DNA of 64,000 nucleotides from Bacillota bacterium (GCA_014360195.1 JACIXY010000005.1:62681-126680), one strand, 5' to 3'; positions 19,067-29,029 are shown, counted from the stretch's first letter. Notes: generated by a model not told the origin, from the letters alone. Made by a program: numbers and translations.

Positions 19067-19663
19067 GGCAGTTCCCTCCCGGCGTCGTATGCCCTGAACC
19101 GGGATCACCCGGTGCGAGGGCCGACAATCTCTCACAACATGTTATTCTGTGTGTAACATGGTGTTGCCTGTTGCCCGGCCATAGAGGGGGGATGTAACCT
19201 GGTATCCCCCTAAGTGGGGGTGCGAAAATGCTCCCGACTTTTGGGAGGGGTTGCCGGTGACTCAAAGAGAGAGTGGAACACCGGCAACCCGGCAACTACT
19301 GGAAGAGGGGCGAGGACTAATGCACCCTCACTTACAGGAGTACATACAAAAGAGTCGAACAACAAGCGTAGAGGAATCTGACATCACCCGGAGGTAACAC
19401 GCATAGACCAGAGTATGGCTGGTCTGCCTGCGCGAGCCCGATGTCGTCGAGGCGCTCCACCGGGACTGTGCCGCGGTCGTATCGCCGAACCGGCCCCAGG
19501 GGAGGGAACGCAGGGTTGCATCCCGGGGTGCCTGATACGTGCGTCTGGAACAGGACCTATTGGGACCGTGAGACCCCTTGTGGTTGCGAACCTGTTGTCC
19601 AGTGCAGGCTACCTCTGGCGACGCGGCAGCGATGCCTGGGGTCGCGCTCAAAGGAGGCAGCGG
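19067..19663. other. Divergent spacer with repeat copy 3 and unassigned leader
   Basis: It separates the minus-strand LysM gene from the plus-strand AMMECR1 gene. Bases 19136-19165 carry AACATGTT and a second AACATG-like site, possibly part of the LysM promoter. Bases 19211-19334 are an intact repeat copy. From 19335 to 19663 a frame is open into the AMMECR1 gene, but the encoded sequence is unlike a protein, so the later GTG was preferred. Confidence 0.5.
19211..19334 (+). repeat. Dispersed palindromic repeat, intact 124 bp (copy 3)
   Basis: It runs from TAAGTGGGGGTGC to GCACCCTCACTTA. The 13-14 bp terminal arms are inverted. Inner arms GGTTGCCGGTG and CACCGGCAACC and the CTCCC/GGGAG mini-hairpin are intact. 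This is the only copy not downstream of a same-strand gene. Confidence 0.9.
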
Positions 19664-20500
19664 GTGACCTTGTTCGAGAGATTGCGAAAGCTCCCAGGAC
19701 CCATGCGCGCCGCCGTCCTCCTCATGGCAACGGGGGCGGCCGGCCTCGCGATCGTGGTGGCTGCCGGAGGGGCGAGGAGCGATGTGGCGACGCCGGGGCT
19801 GGCTCCGGTGGCTTCACATGTGACACCGGCGCCACAGCAAGCACCGCAGCAAACCCCGGCTTCGGCGGCAGGCTACGGCGACGTTCTCGACCGTCTCCGG
19901 GCAGCCCGGACCCCCGCACTTGAGAAGGAGATCCTTGAGATCGCGCGCGCCGCCGTCGTGGGTGCAACGGCAGGAGAAGGAGCAGCAGAACCGGGAAGAG
20001 ATCGGACCGACCGTCCGGAATCCGGGCCGACGTCAGGCGCCCTTCCCCGGGATAGTCGGAGCGGGTCCGTTCTTGGAGTTGCGGCCGGCGTGTTCGTCGC
20101 GCTCATCCTCGATGGCAGGGTGAGGGGGTGCATGGGGACGGTCTATCCGATGGAGGCGTCGCTCGCCGAGGAGATCGCAAGCGCTGCGCGGATGGCGGCG
20201 ACGTCGGACCCGCGCCGCCCGCCCGTGCGACCCGAGGAGGTGGCGCGTCTCGATTACTGTGTATCCGTGGTCGGCAGGCTCAGGCGGCACGAGCCGGGAG
20301 CGCCTGTCAACCCCCGAACCGAGGGCGTTATCGTGAAGGCGAACGGTCGGTCCGGCGTGATCCTTCCGGGTGAGGCCAGGACGGGTGCGTACGAGATAGC
20401 CTGGGCGAAGCGCGAGGCCGGCGTTGGGCCGGGCGACCACTTTGAGCTGTTCGTCTTCGAGACCGAACGATTCGGGAAGGCCCTGCCATTGAGGAGATAG
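19664..20500 (+). CDS. Exported AMMECR1-domain protein
   Basis: 278 residues. A signal peptide or anchor (hydrophobic stretch about residues 17-35) is followed by an Ala/Pro/Gln-rich linker and an AMMECR1 domain. The hallmark VRGCMGTVYP (Cys156) is present, as are the downstream family strands ARLDYCVSVVGRL and EGVIVKANGRSGVILPGEA. AMMECR1 proteins are usually cytosolic and often sit with MEMO and radical SAM genes; neither is here and this one appears to face outside. GTG 19664 follows GGAGGCAGCGG. It ends 19 bp before the alpha-2-macroglobulin gene, so the two are probably one transcript. Biochemical role unknown. Confidence 0.8.
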   Translation: MTLFERLRKLPGPMRAAVLLMATGAAGLAIVVAAGGARSDVATPGLAPVASHVTPAPQQAPQQTPASAAGYGDVLDRLRAARTPALEKEILEIARAAVVGATAGEGAAEPGRDRTDRPESGPTSGALPRDSRSGSVLGVAAGVFVALILDGRVRGCMGTVYPMEASLAEEIASAARMAATSDPRRPPVRPEEVARLDYCVSVVGRLRRHEPGAPVNPRTEGVIVKANGRSGVILPGEARTGAYEIAWAKREAGVGPGDHFELFVFETERFGKALPLRR

Positions 20501-20519
20501 GCAGAGGAGGTAGGCTGCG

Positions 20520-23500
20520 ATGAGAGCACGCTTTCCCCGCTCGACACCTTACGCGGCGACGCTGGTACTCGCAGCAGCGGCCGTGCTTGTGTTCCTCGCG
20601 AAGCCGCTTTCGGCGGATAGCGCCGACAAGGGGTATCTTTACATGTACGCGGAGGAACGAGTTTGGGAGCCCTCTGAGCACCCTTCCGTGATAGTGCGGG
20701 GACGGGGCGCGACCAGGGTTGACCTCACGGTGTGGAGGTTCAACCCGACGAGCCAGTACCGGGCGCACGGGTCTCTCCACTCAGCTGTGGAGGCTCTGTC
20801 GCAGGGCGGGGCTGTGCTGGTGAAGAGGCTTACAGAGTACCCGCGCCCGAAAAAGCGCGGCGGGGACTTTACGTTGAGGGTGTCCGTGCCTGCTGACAGA
20901 GTCGCGGGCTACGTCATAAAAGCCCGCGATAGCCAGGGCCGCGAGGATGCCACGTGGATCCTCGTGACCGACCTCGGCCTTGTAACCAAGCAGGCCCAGG
21001 ATAAGCTCCTCGTATACGCCCACACGTTCACGAGCGATGCGCCCTGCGAGGGCGCAAAGGTCAGCGTATACAGCGAGGGCAAGGAGGTCGGGAGCGGTAC
21101 CACCGGGCGCGACGGCCTGTGGGTCCTGAACGCTCCAGGCCTTCCAAAGGGCCTCTCGGTCGTAGGGATAGCGGGTGAGAGCTTCGCCCAGGTGACGTCG
21201 TCCTATTACTGGGAGGACTCCCGCTACAAGGCATACATCTACACCGATAGGCCCATATACCGGCCGGGCCAGCGCGTGTTCTTCAAAGGTATCCTCCGGG
21301 AGGAGGCAGACGGCGACTATAAAGTGCTCGCGGGCGAGCCCGTGCGGGTGGAGGTGCGTGACGCGCGCGACGCGTGCATTTACAAGGCGGGGACCACGAC
21401 GAGCACCTTCGGCTCGTTCACCGGCGAGCTTGTGCTGGGCGACGAACCGGCCCTCGGGACCTACCGGGTGCTCGCCACGGTGAGAGGGAGCACGCACTCC
21501 GGCATGTTTAAGGTGGCCGAGTACCGCAAGCCTGAGTACCAGGTGCAGGTGGAAGCGCCGAAGACCACGTACGTGGCGGGCGACGAGATCCCGGTGAGTG
21601 TAGAGGCCACCTACTACTTCGGTGCGCCAGTCCCAGGTGCAAAGGTCAAGTACGCCGCGTACTCCCAGCCGCACTACTTCTCGTACTACTCCTTCGAAGA
21701 CCTCGGTTACTATCCGGTCGGCGACGAGGACTTCGGGTACTACGGCGAGCTTGTGATGTCCGGCGAAAGCGTGACGGACTCAGGCGGGCGCGTATCATTC
21801 ACCATAAAGACGCAGAGGGCGGATACGACGCGGAGGATGTTCATCGAGGCGGTCGTAGTAGACGAGAGCAGGCGCGAGGTCACGGGCAGAACCTCGGTGA
21901 TCGTGGCGCGGGGGTTGTTCGACGTGAGCGTGCAGCCGGCGGCTTACGTGATAGAGCCGGGCAAACCTGCCATGGTGAAAGTGAAAGCTGAAACCATAGA
22001 GGGCAAGCCGCTTGCGACGCGCCTCGAGTGGCAGGCCATGCGCCAGACATGGGAGGACAGGAAGGCCAGGCGGTGGAAGGAAGCGTCGGGCGGGCTACGC
22101 ACAGCTGCCGACGGGAAGGGGAGCTTTGAGTTCACGCCCCGCGAGGAAGGGTCCTACGTGGTGGAGGTGGCCGGGACCGATGGGCGCGGCAACCGTATCG
22201 CCTCCGAAGCGTACCTCTGGGTCACGAGCGGAGCTGGCCGCTGGCCGAACTACGGCGGCACCGAGGTCGAGATCGTGACCGACAAGGACGTCTACGAGGT
22301 CGGGGACACGGCGAAGATCCTCGTGAACACGACGTTCGATGATGCATGGGCGGTGGTGGCCGTCGAAGGGCGCGACATCACCTCGCACGAGGTCGTCCGT
22401 ATCACCGGGCATACCAGGCTCTTCGAGGTCCCGGTGACGCGGGAGCACATGCCGAACGCCTTCTTCACCGTCACGATGGTCCGCGGGAAGAGGCTGTTCG
22501 CCAGGGAGAAGACCATCTACGTGTCGACCAGGGACAACTACCTGAACGTGGCGATCATCTCGAACAAGGAGACTTACGGTCCTGGCGAGAAGGCCACCTA
22601 TGTAGTGAAGACCACTGATGCGGCGGGCCGCCCGGTGCAGTCGGAGGTTTCACTCGGCGTCGTGGACGCGTCCATATACGCGATTCAGCCGGAGATGGCA
22701 CCCGACATAGAGAAGGCGTTCTACGGGTCCATCTGGAACAGGGTTGTCACGAACTACTCGTTCCCGGAGTGGTATTACGGAGGCGCCGACAAGGGCGGCG
22801 CGTCGGCGGACGTGCGGAAGAAGTTCGAGGATACGGCCTTCTGGAACCCCACCATCGTTACTGACCGAAACGGCACCGGGAAAATCGAGTTCACCATGCC
22901 GGATAACCTCACGACGTGGCGGGCGACGGCGCGGGCCCACACCCTCAGGACCCAGGTGGGGTCCGCGACGCGGGATGTCGTGACCGCCAAGGACCTCGTC
23001 GTGAGGCTTGCGACGCCTCGCTTCTTCACGCTCGGGGACCGGACCTGTGTCACTACGATCGTCCACAACTATACCGGGCGCAGGATCACGGCGAGGGTCG
23101 CTCTCGAGGCCGAGGGCATCACACTGAAAGACGCGGGCGAGCGCACGGTGGAGCTTGACCCGATGGGCCAGGCATTGCTCGACTGGAAGGTTGAGTGCGG
23201 CGAGGTGGGCGTCGCCCGCTTTGTGGCATCTGCCCTGGGTGATGGCGGGCAGGCGAGAGACGCTCTCGAGCTGGGCGTGCCGGTGCTCGCCTTCGGAGTG
23301 CGTCACGAGTGGCACGAGGCCGGCGAGGTCGGTGGCCACGACAGCGGCGCGGGCGGGGCCGGTGGTGCTGCCGGTGCCGGTGGTACTGGTGGTGCCGGCG
23401 GGGCCGACACCGACGCGGGATACGGCAAGGCGAAGGCGGTGGTGCAGTTTGACGTACCCGCGGAAGCGCTTGCCGGGACGGTGAGCGTAAGAGTGCGGCT

Positions 23501-25760
23501 CGCGCCGTCCGTTGCGGCCGCGGCCCTCGGGGCGCTCGAATACCTGGCGTCGTTCCCGTACGGGTGCGTGGAGCAGACCATGAACTCCTTCCTGCCTGAC
23601 GTCGTGGTGGCCCGGACCCTGCGGGACCTTGGCGTGAAGGCCCCCGAGATTGAGGAGGACCTGCCGAAGATGGTCTCGGCAGGGCTTGCCAGGCTCTACC
23701 GTTACCAGCACTACGACGGCGGATGGGGCTGGTGGGAGTATGACGAGACGGACCCGAGGATGACCGCGTATGTGGTGTACGGCCTCGACCTTGCGCGAAA
23801 GGCCGGGTTCGAGGTGGATGAGCAGGTGCTCGCGCGCGGAAAGAGAGCCCTCGCTGAGCTTGTCAATAAGCCCCGCAACGTAGACGACCTCGTCTACAAG
23901 CTCTATGTCATGTCCGAGGTGGGCGCGAGGAGTCTGCCGAGGCTCGATGAGATGGTGGCGAGGCGGCTCGAGCTGTCCGAGTACTCGCTCGCGCTCCTCG
24001 CGCTGACCCTCCGTAACGTGGGCCGGGCTGACGATGCCAGGTTGGTGCTCCGGGATCTCCTGGCGTCGGCGCGGGGCGACGATATACGCACTTACTGGGA
24101 CGCCCCGGGTGGAGAGCGGTACTGGGCGGACAACCGCGTGGAGACGACGGCGTACGCCCTGATGGCGTTGCTCGCGGTGGACCCCAGGAACGAGAAGATC
24201 CCTGGAGTAGTGAGGTGGCTTGCGGACGCGCGGCAGGGCAAGGCATGGTTCTCCACCAAGGACACCGCCGTGGCCGTGTTCGCGTTGGCGGAATACCTCA
24301 AGCTGCGTGACGAGGTGGCGCCCAACTACACCGCGGCGGTCGGGATCAACGGAAAAGATGTCGGCAAGCTGCGTTTCACCAGGAAGGATGTCTTCGAGAA
24401 AGAGGCTGAAGTCATCGTGGACGCACGCGACCTCGTGCGCGGGCGGAACGAGCTTACCATTTCCAAGGATGGTGGGAAGGGCAGGCTCTATTATACCTTC
24501 TCGTGTGAATATTACACCGCTGCAGAGTCCGTGGCGCCGGAAGGTCAGGGGATTACGGTGACCCGGGGCTACTACCGGCGGGCGGCGGCACGCCCGGCCG
24601 GGGCCACAGGCACAGGACGCGAGGCTCGCGGCGACGGCAGGGCGCAAGGCAGCGGCAGCGGCGGCGGCGACGGCGACGCGGGCGCCGGGTCTGAGGAAGG
24701 GACGGGGTACGTCTATGAGCCGGTGGCCGGTCCCGTCAAGCCAGGCGAGGAGATATACGTCCGTATAAGCATCAAGGCTGATAATCCCTACAGGTACGTG
24801 ATTATCGAGGATCCGCTCCCGTCGGGGTTTGAGGCTTCGGACGAGCCGATCGACGGCTATAGCTGGGACTTCTGGTACGGCAGGAAAGAAGTCCACGACG
24901 AGAAAGTGGTCTTCTTCAGTGGCCACCTGAAGGAAGGCGAAAACGAGATCGTGTACCCCATACGGGCCGAGCGGCCTGGAGATTACCGGGTCATGCCGAC
25001 GCGGGTGTGGGGCATGTACTCGCCTGACGTCTTCGGCCAGTCGGCAAGCTCGAAGATCTCTTGCGCGGAGCCGGTCCTCGCCAGCTTCTCTACAACGCTC
25101 AAGGACCCGGAGAAGAGCCGCAACCACAACGTTGCCCTGGCCGCTGCCGCCGTCGACGGGGTGGTGCTCCAGCCGGGCGAGGAGTTCTCGTTCGACCGGG
25201 TCGTGGGGCCGAGGCTCGCCGAGGCCGGCTACCGGGAGGCGCGGGTGATCTCCGGAGGCAAGAGCGTGCCCGGGATCGGCGGGGGGATATGCCAGGTATC
25301 GACGACCCTTTATAACGTGGCCCTTTTAGCCGGGCTTGAGATCGTCGAGCGCCACCCGCACTCGAGGCCCGTGGACTACGTCCCGCCAGGGCTGGATGCG
25401 ACCGTGGCTGAAGGCCAGTATGATCTCAGGTTCCGCAACACGCTCGGGGTGCCGCTTGCCCTCAGCGCCCGCGTTGACGGGACGAGACTGGTGATGGAGG
25501 CTCGCGCACCCCTCGCGGATGCCCCGGACGTGCGTGTGACCACTGAGGTCCAGGAGACCGAGAGACCGAGGCTCATCGGCGGGGTGGGCGCGGGAGCTTC
25601 GGGTGCTGTGGCCGAGCCGGGGGGTCCTGCCTACGGAGGCGAGAGTGGCATCCGCGTTGCGGTCTGGAGGAGTTTCTCCTCAGGCGGCGAAACTACAAAA
25701 GAGCTGGTATCCGAGGATTATTACAAGCCGGTGCACGCGGTGGCCTCGTCTGCGCAATAG
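20520..25760 (+). CDS. Alpha-2-macroglobulin-like protein with C-terminal VanW domain
   Basis: 1746 residues with a signal peptide (about 1-33, no lipobox). A series of macroglobulin beta domains follows (YIYTDRPIYRPGQRVFFKG is the usual bait-side motif). The alpha-helical thioester domain has YGCVEQ with Cys1016 and Gln1019, so a reactive thioester can form. A receptor-binding-like domain lies near 1400-1510. From about 1518 the protein continues into a VanW domain (RNHNVALAAAAVDG, GGGICQVSTTLYNVAL, RHPHSRPVDYVPPG). Gly/Ala/Ser-rich linkers occur near 940-970 and 1355-1390. Bacterial macroglobulins trap proteases by covalent linkage; VanW is a wall-associated domain of uncertain role. The VanW part may tether the trap to peptidoglycan (inference). 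ATG 20520 follows AGGAGG. Confidence 0.9.
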   Translation: MRARFPRSTPYAATLVLAAAAVLVFLAKPLSADSADKGYLYMYAEERVWEPSEHPSVIVRGRGATRVDLTVWRFNPTSQYRAHGSLHSAVEALSQGGAVLVKRLTEYPRPKKRGGDFTLRVSVPADRVAGYVIKARDSQGREDATWILVTDLGLVTKQAQDKLLVYAHTFTSDAPCEGAKVSVYSEGKEVGSGTTGRDGLWVLNAPGLPKGLSVVGIAGESFAQVTSSYYWEDSRYKAYIYTDRPIYRPGQRVFFKGILREEADGDYKVLAGEPVRVEVRDARDACIYKAGTTTSTFGSFTGELVLGDEPALGTYRVLATVRGSTHSGMFKVAEYRKPEYQVQVEAPKTTYVAGDEIPVSVEATYYFGAPVPGAKVKYAAYSQPHYFSYYSFEDLGYYPVGDEDFGYYGELVMSGESVTDSGGRVSFTIKTQRADTTRRMFIEAVVVDESRREVTGRTSVIVARGLFDVSVQPAAYVIEPGKPAMVKVKAETIEGKPLATRLEWQAMRQTWEDRKARRWKEASGGLRTAADGKGSFEFTPREEGSYVVEVAGTDGRGNRIASEAYLWVTSGAGRWPNYGGTEVEIVTDKDVYEVGDTAKILVNTTFDDAWAVVAVEGRDITSHEVVRITGHTRLFEVPVTREHMPNAFFTVTMVRGKRLFAREKTIYVSTRDNYLNVAIISNKETYGPGEKATYVVKTTDAAGRPVQSEVSLGVVDASIYAIQPEMAPDIEKAFYGSIWNRVVTNYSFPEWYYGGADKGGASADVRKKFEDTAFWNPTIVTDRNGTGKIEFTMPDNLTTWRATARAHTLRTQVGSATRDVVTAKDLVVRLATPRFFTLGDRTCVTTIVHNYTGRRITARVALEAEGITLKDAGERTVELDPMGQALLDWKVECGEVGVARFVASALGDGGQARDALELGVPVLAFGVRHEWHEAGEVGGHDSGAGGAGGAAGAGGTGGAGGADTDAGYGKAKAVVQFDVPAEALAGTVSVRVRLAPSVAAAALGALEYLASFPYGCVEQTMNSFLPDVVVARTLRDLGVKAPEIEEDLPKMVSAGLARLYRYQHYDGGWGWWEYDETDPRMTAYVVYGLDLARKAGFEVDEQVLARGKRALAELVNKPRNVDDLVYKLYVMSEVGARSLPRLDEMVARRLELSEYSLALLALTLRNVGRADDARLVLRDLLASARGDDIRTYWDAPGGERYWADNRVETTAYALMALLAVDPRNEKIPGVVRWLADARQGKAWFSTKDTAVAVFALAEYLKLRDEVAPNYTAAVGINGKDVGKLRFTRKDVFEKEAEVIVDARDLVRGRNELTISKDGGKGRLYYTFSCEYYTAAESVAPEGQGITVTRGYYRRAAARPAGATGTGREARGDGRAQGSGSGGGDGDAGAGSEEGTGYVYEPVAGPVKPGEEIYVRISIKADNPYRYVIIEDPLPSGFEASDEPIDGYSWDFWYGRKEVHDEKVVFFSGHLKEGENEIVYPIRAERPGDYRVMPTRVWGMYSPDVFGQSASSKISCAEPVLASFSTTLKDPEKSRNHNVALAAAAVDGVVLQPGEEFSFDRVVGPRLAEAGYREARVISGGKSVPGIGGGICQVSTTLYNVALLAGLEIVERHPHSRPVDYVPPGLDATVAEGQYDLRFRNTLGVPLALSARVDGTRLVMEARAPLADAPDVRVTTEVQETERPRLIGGVGAGASGAVAEPGGPAYGGESGIRVAVWRSFSSGGETTKELVSEDYYKPVHAVASSAQ

Positions 25761-25770
25761 GCGTGACCGC

Positions 25771-25849
25771 TAAGTGAGGGTGCAGAAATGCTCCCGATTC
25801 TTGGGAGGGGTTGCCGGTGACTCAAGGAGAAAGTGCAACACCGGCAACC
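25771..25849 (+). repeat. Dispersed palindromic repeat, left half (copy 4)
   Basis: It starts TAAGTGAGGGTGCAG ten bases after the macroglobulin gene stop. Both inner arms are present; the right terminal arm is missing. Confidence 0.85.
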
Positions 25850-25906
25850 GCGGTCCTCGACGACGCCTGGCTGTGACACGACATAGCGTAAGATGGAGGG
25901 AGTTGC

Positions 25907-27316
25907 TTGGGTGAGCAGGCCGTGGGCATAGGGCTGCGCAAGGCTCCCCCGACGTCGGATGCGACGCCGGGGGATGCTGTTGCTATAAGGCGGAGGGTCA
26001 TCCAGCTGTCACTGCCGGTGTTCGCGGAGGTCGTGTTGCAGACCCTGACCCAGGTGGTGGACATGGCAATGGTCGGGCGGCTGGGCGCGAGCGCGATTGC
26101 GGCGGTGGGCTTGAGCATGCAGCCGCTCTTCTTGGGGCAGGGCGTGTTCATGGGGCTGTCCGTGGGAACGACCGCTCTTGTGGCGAGGTTTACCGGAGCG
26201 GGGGATCGGCGGATGGCCGGACGCACGAACCACCAGTCTCTCCTGGTATCGACGGGCCTGGCGCTGGTGATGTGCGCCGCGGCGTACGTATACGCACGTG
26301 ACATCGTGAGCTTGATGGGGGCCGAGCTGGACGTGGTTGTGCTCGGCACGTCATACCTCAGGTATCTCGTGCCGGGGTTCGCGGTGCTCCTTGCTACAAT
26401 GACCGTCGGGGGCGCGTTGCGCGGCGCCGGCGACACGGGCACGCCCATGAAGATCAACGTGCTGGTGAACCTCATCAACGTTGTCGGTAACTACGTGCTC
26501 ATCTTCGGGCATTTGGGGTTCCCGGCGCTGGGGGTGGACGGGGCGGCGATAGCCACGACCGTATCAAGGATCATCGGCGGCGCGCTTTTCGTGTGGGCGG
26601 CGTGGCGCCGCGGGTCCCCAGTTGCGCCGCCGAGGCAGGCCCGTCTCGTGGATCATCTCAGGATCGACACGGTGCTTGTTGGACGGGTGCTTAGAGTTGG
26701 AGTGCCCGCGATCCTCGAAAGGCTAGTCATAAGCTCAGGGATGCTCGTGTACATCAGGGCCGTGGCCGGCCTGGGAACGGTCGTATATGCCGCCCACAAC
26801 ATAGCCAACAACGCCGAGTCGCTGTCTTTCATGCCAGGTCTTGCGTTCGCCACGGCCGCGACCGCCCTTGTGGGCCAGGGTCTTGGCGCCGGAAGGCCCG
26901 ACGTTGCTGAGCGAAGCGCCAGGGAGGCGCTGAGGCTCGGCCTGGCAGTGATGGGCACCATGGCGCTGGTGTTCCTTACGGTGCCGCAGTATCTCATGAT
27001 GATCTATACGTCCGACCCCGAGATAATCAGGCTGGGGTCCATTGCGCTGCGTGTGATCTCCTTCGGGCAGGTCCCGATGGGCACGGCGTTCATCTACTCA
27101 GGGGCCCTGCGCGGGGCGGGGGACACGCGGTCCGTTCTCTATGTCACGGCCTTCGCGGTGTGGGTCGTCAGGCTCAGCGCCACCTACCTGCTGGTCGTGG
27201 TGGGCGGGCTCGGCCTCCTCGGCGCCTGGCTCGCGATGGTTGCAGATTGGCTGGTGCGTGGAGGTTACGTGTGGTACAGGTTCAGGACCGGCAGGTGGAA
27301 GCGATTGCAAGTGTGA
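25907..27316 (+). CDS. MATE-family efflux transporter
   Basis: A 469-residue twelve-helix exporter driven by a cation gradient. Typical MATE signatures are seen: FAEVVLQTLTQVVDMAMVGRLG in helix 1 and GGALRGAGDTGTPMK ending the first half; the second half repeats the pattern with GALRGAGDTRSVL. TTG 25907 has GGAGGG seven bases upstream. Substrate unknown. A diverged paralogue follows 132 bp downstream. Confidence 0.93.
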   Translation: MGEQAVGIGLRKAPPTSDATPGDAVAIRRRVIQLSLPVFAEVVLQTLTQVVDMAMVGRLGASAIAAVGLSMQPLFLGQGVFMGLSVGTTALVARFTGAGDRRMAGRTNHQSLLVSTGLALVMCAAAYVYARDIVSLMGAELDVVVLGTSYLRYLVPGFAVLLATMTVGGALRGAGDTGTPMKINVLVNLINVVGNYVLIFGHLGFPALGVDGAAIATTVSRIIGGALFVWAAWRRGSPVAPPRQARLVDHLRIDTVLVGRVLRVGVPAILERLVISSGMLVYIRAVAGLGTVVYAAHNIANNAESLSFMPGLAFATAATALVGQGLGAGRPDVAERSAREALRLGLAVMGTMALVFLTVPQYLMMIYTSDPEIIRLGSIALRVISFGQVPMGTAFIYSGALRGAGDTRSVLYVTAFAVWVVRLSATYLLVVVGGLGLLGAWLAMVADWLVRGGYVWYRFRTGRWKRLQV

Positions 27317-27448
27317 TCCAACTGATGCCATCGCGCGAGGCGTGTGCCTATATGTCTTTCCACCGTGCGTGCCTTCCTGCCTCTCTGAACCGGTCTTGAG
27401 CGATCGTGTATACTGGACGCTGCAACGGAGGAACACGGAGGAACAGAG

Positions 27449-28819
27449 ATGACGACATCCGTTGGTGCCCTGCACCTGCCCGCTGAAAGGACCGAAATAG
27501 ATCGCGAGATCCGCAGACTTGCCTGGCCGGCCATCGCCGAGATGGTCCTCCATATGTTCGTGTGGATCGCGGACACCGCGATGGTAGGCCGTCTCGGCGC
27601 TCAGGCGCTGAGCGCCGTGGGCCTTGGCGGGAACGTGTACTGGACGTGCACGTGGATTTTTGCCGCTATCGGAGTAGGTACTCAGGCCATGGTGGCGCGC
27701 GCGGTCGGGGCTGGGGATGCAAGAAGGGCTGCGTTCTCGGCGGGGCAAGGCCTTCTGGCAGGGTTCGCGCTGGGCGCCGTGCTCGCCGGAGGCGCCATCG
27801 TGGCCGCTCCGTGGGTCTACCGCCTGGCTGGTTTCGCACAAGACGTGAGCGCGTCTGGCAGCGAGTACATGCGGATCGTGGGAGCAGGAGCGCTCCTGTT
27901 TATACCGTTGCAGGTCGGATCGGCCATCCTCCGCGGGTCAGGCGACACGCGCACCCCGCTGTACATCACAATAGTGACGAATTCTGTGAACCTTGTCGGG
28001 GACTACGTGCTCATCTTCGGCGTCCTCGGCTTCCCTGCGCTCGGCGTGCGGGGCGCGGCCATTGCTACCCTTGTGGCCCATATCACGGGTGGCCTGCTGA
28101 CGCTTGGGGCCGTCTTTCGCAGAAACGGCGCGGCTCATCTCCACGCGGGCGACGTTCTGCGCATCGACGCGCCGACGCTGCGGAACCTGGTCAGGCTTGG
28201 CGTGCCTGCAGGGGCTGAAGAGGCGCTCATGAATGGCTCCCGTCTCATCTCGTCCTTCATCATCGCGACGCTTGGGACGACAGCGTTCGCTGCGAACCAG
28301 GTTACGGTGGCTGCCGAGTCGCTTTCGTTCATGCCGGGATACGGCTTCGCGGTGGCCGCCGGCATCCTGGTGGGGCAGAGCCTCGGCGCCAGGAGGGCCG
28401 ACCGGGCGGTGCAGGTGGGCTACAGGTCACTGCGCCACTCGGTGGCGGTCATGGGAAGCGTTGCCCTGGCGTTCCTCCTGATCCCGCGCCTGATCATCGG
28501 GATGTTCACGAACGATCCGGAGGTCATCCGGATCGCGTCGGTGTGCCTGCGGATAGCTGCTTTCGAGCAGCTGTTCATCGGCATTACCGACACCCTTTGC
28601 GGCTCACTCCGGGGCGCGGGGGACACGCGCACCGCGCTCCGCATAACCGCCGCGGGCACGTGGCTCGTCCGCATGCCCCTTGTCGTGCTCGCCACCTACG
28701 TCTTCCACCTCGGCCTTCCGGCCGTCTGGGTCATAACCTGCCTCGACTGGGCCGTCCGCTCCGCCCTCGCCGCCAGGCACTTCCGCGCTGGCAGGTGGCA
28801 AGAGGTAAGAGTGCACTGA
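27449..28819 (+). CDS. MATE-family efflux transporter (second copy)
   Basis: 456 residues, same fold and order as the preceding transporter but clearly diverged. IAEMVLHMFVWIADTAMVGRLG forms helix 1; SAILRGSGDTRTPLY and GSLRGAGDTRTALR mark the ends of the two halves. ATG 27449 follows GGAGGAACAGAG. Tandem unequal MATE genes could form separate transporters or a heterodimer; the sequence does not decide this. Confidence 0.93.
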   Translation: MTTSVGALHLPAERTEIDREIRRLAWPAIAEMVLHMFVWIADTAMVGRLGAQALSAVGLGGNVYWTCTWIFAAIGVGTQAMVARAVGAGDARRAAFSAGQGLLAGFALGAVLAGGAIVAAPWVYRLAGFAQDVSASGSEYMRIVGAGALLFIPLQVGSAILRGSGDTRTPLYITIVTNSVNLVGDYVLIFGVLGFPALGVRGAAIATLVAHITGGLLTLGAVFRRNGAAHLHAGDVLRIDAPTLRNLVRLGVPAGAEEALMNGSRLISSFIIATLGTTAFAANQVTVAAESLSFMPGYGFAVAAGILVGQSLGARRADRAVQVGYRSLRHSVAVMGSVALAFLLIPRLIIGMFTNDPEVIRIASVCLRIAAFEQLFIGITDTLCGSLRGAGDTRTALRITAAGTWLVRMPLVVLATYVFHLGLPAVWVITCLDWAVRSALAARHFRAGRWQEVRVH

Positions 28820-28842
28820 ACCTGGCCGTGGTTGGTTGAGGT

Positions 28843-28904
28843 GAAGGATCGACGCCCATAGCGATTGGGCCATTCTGTTCGTGTAAACGGAACCCGCATC
28901 CTTC
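28843..28904 (+). other. Possible three-way-junction RNA after the MATE genes
   Basis: A closing stem GAAGGAT (28843-28849) / ATCCTTC (28898-28904) encloses two small stems: GCCCA/TGGGC at 28854-28870 and GTTC/GAAC at 28877-28893. It starts 24 bases after the transporter stop. It may be a 3' processing structure or chance. Confidence 0.3.
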
Positions 28905-29000
28905 GTGTCGCGTGACAGGACCTCCAACAAAAACGCAAACCTCAAAGCAAGGGGAAGACTGCCCCACTCTTCTTGACACGTACCGGCCATTCTGCGCAGT

Positions 29001-29029
29001 TTGACGCATCAAAGGTCGTATGGTAGAAT
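29001..29029 (+). promoter_or_regulatory. Sigma-A promoter of the c-di-AMP riboswitch transcript
   Basis: TTGACG (29001-29006), a 17 bp spacer, TAGAAT (29024-29029) preceded by TGG (extended -10). Transcription would begin about 29036, just ahead of the riboswitch. Confidence 0.8.

Noticed and set aside
19415..19663. N-terminal extension of the AMMECR1 protein
   Set aside because: Cys/Arg/Gly-rich sequence without homology; the GTG at 19664 has a good ribosome site and yields a normal signal sequence.
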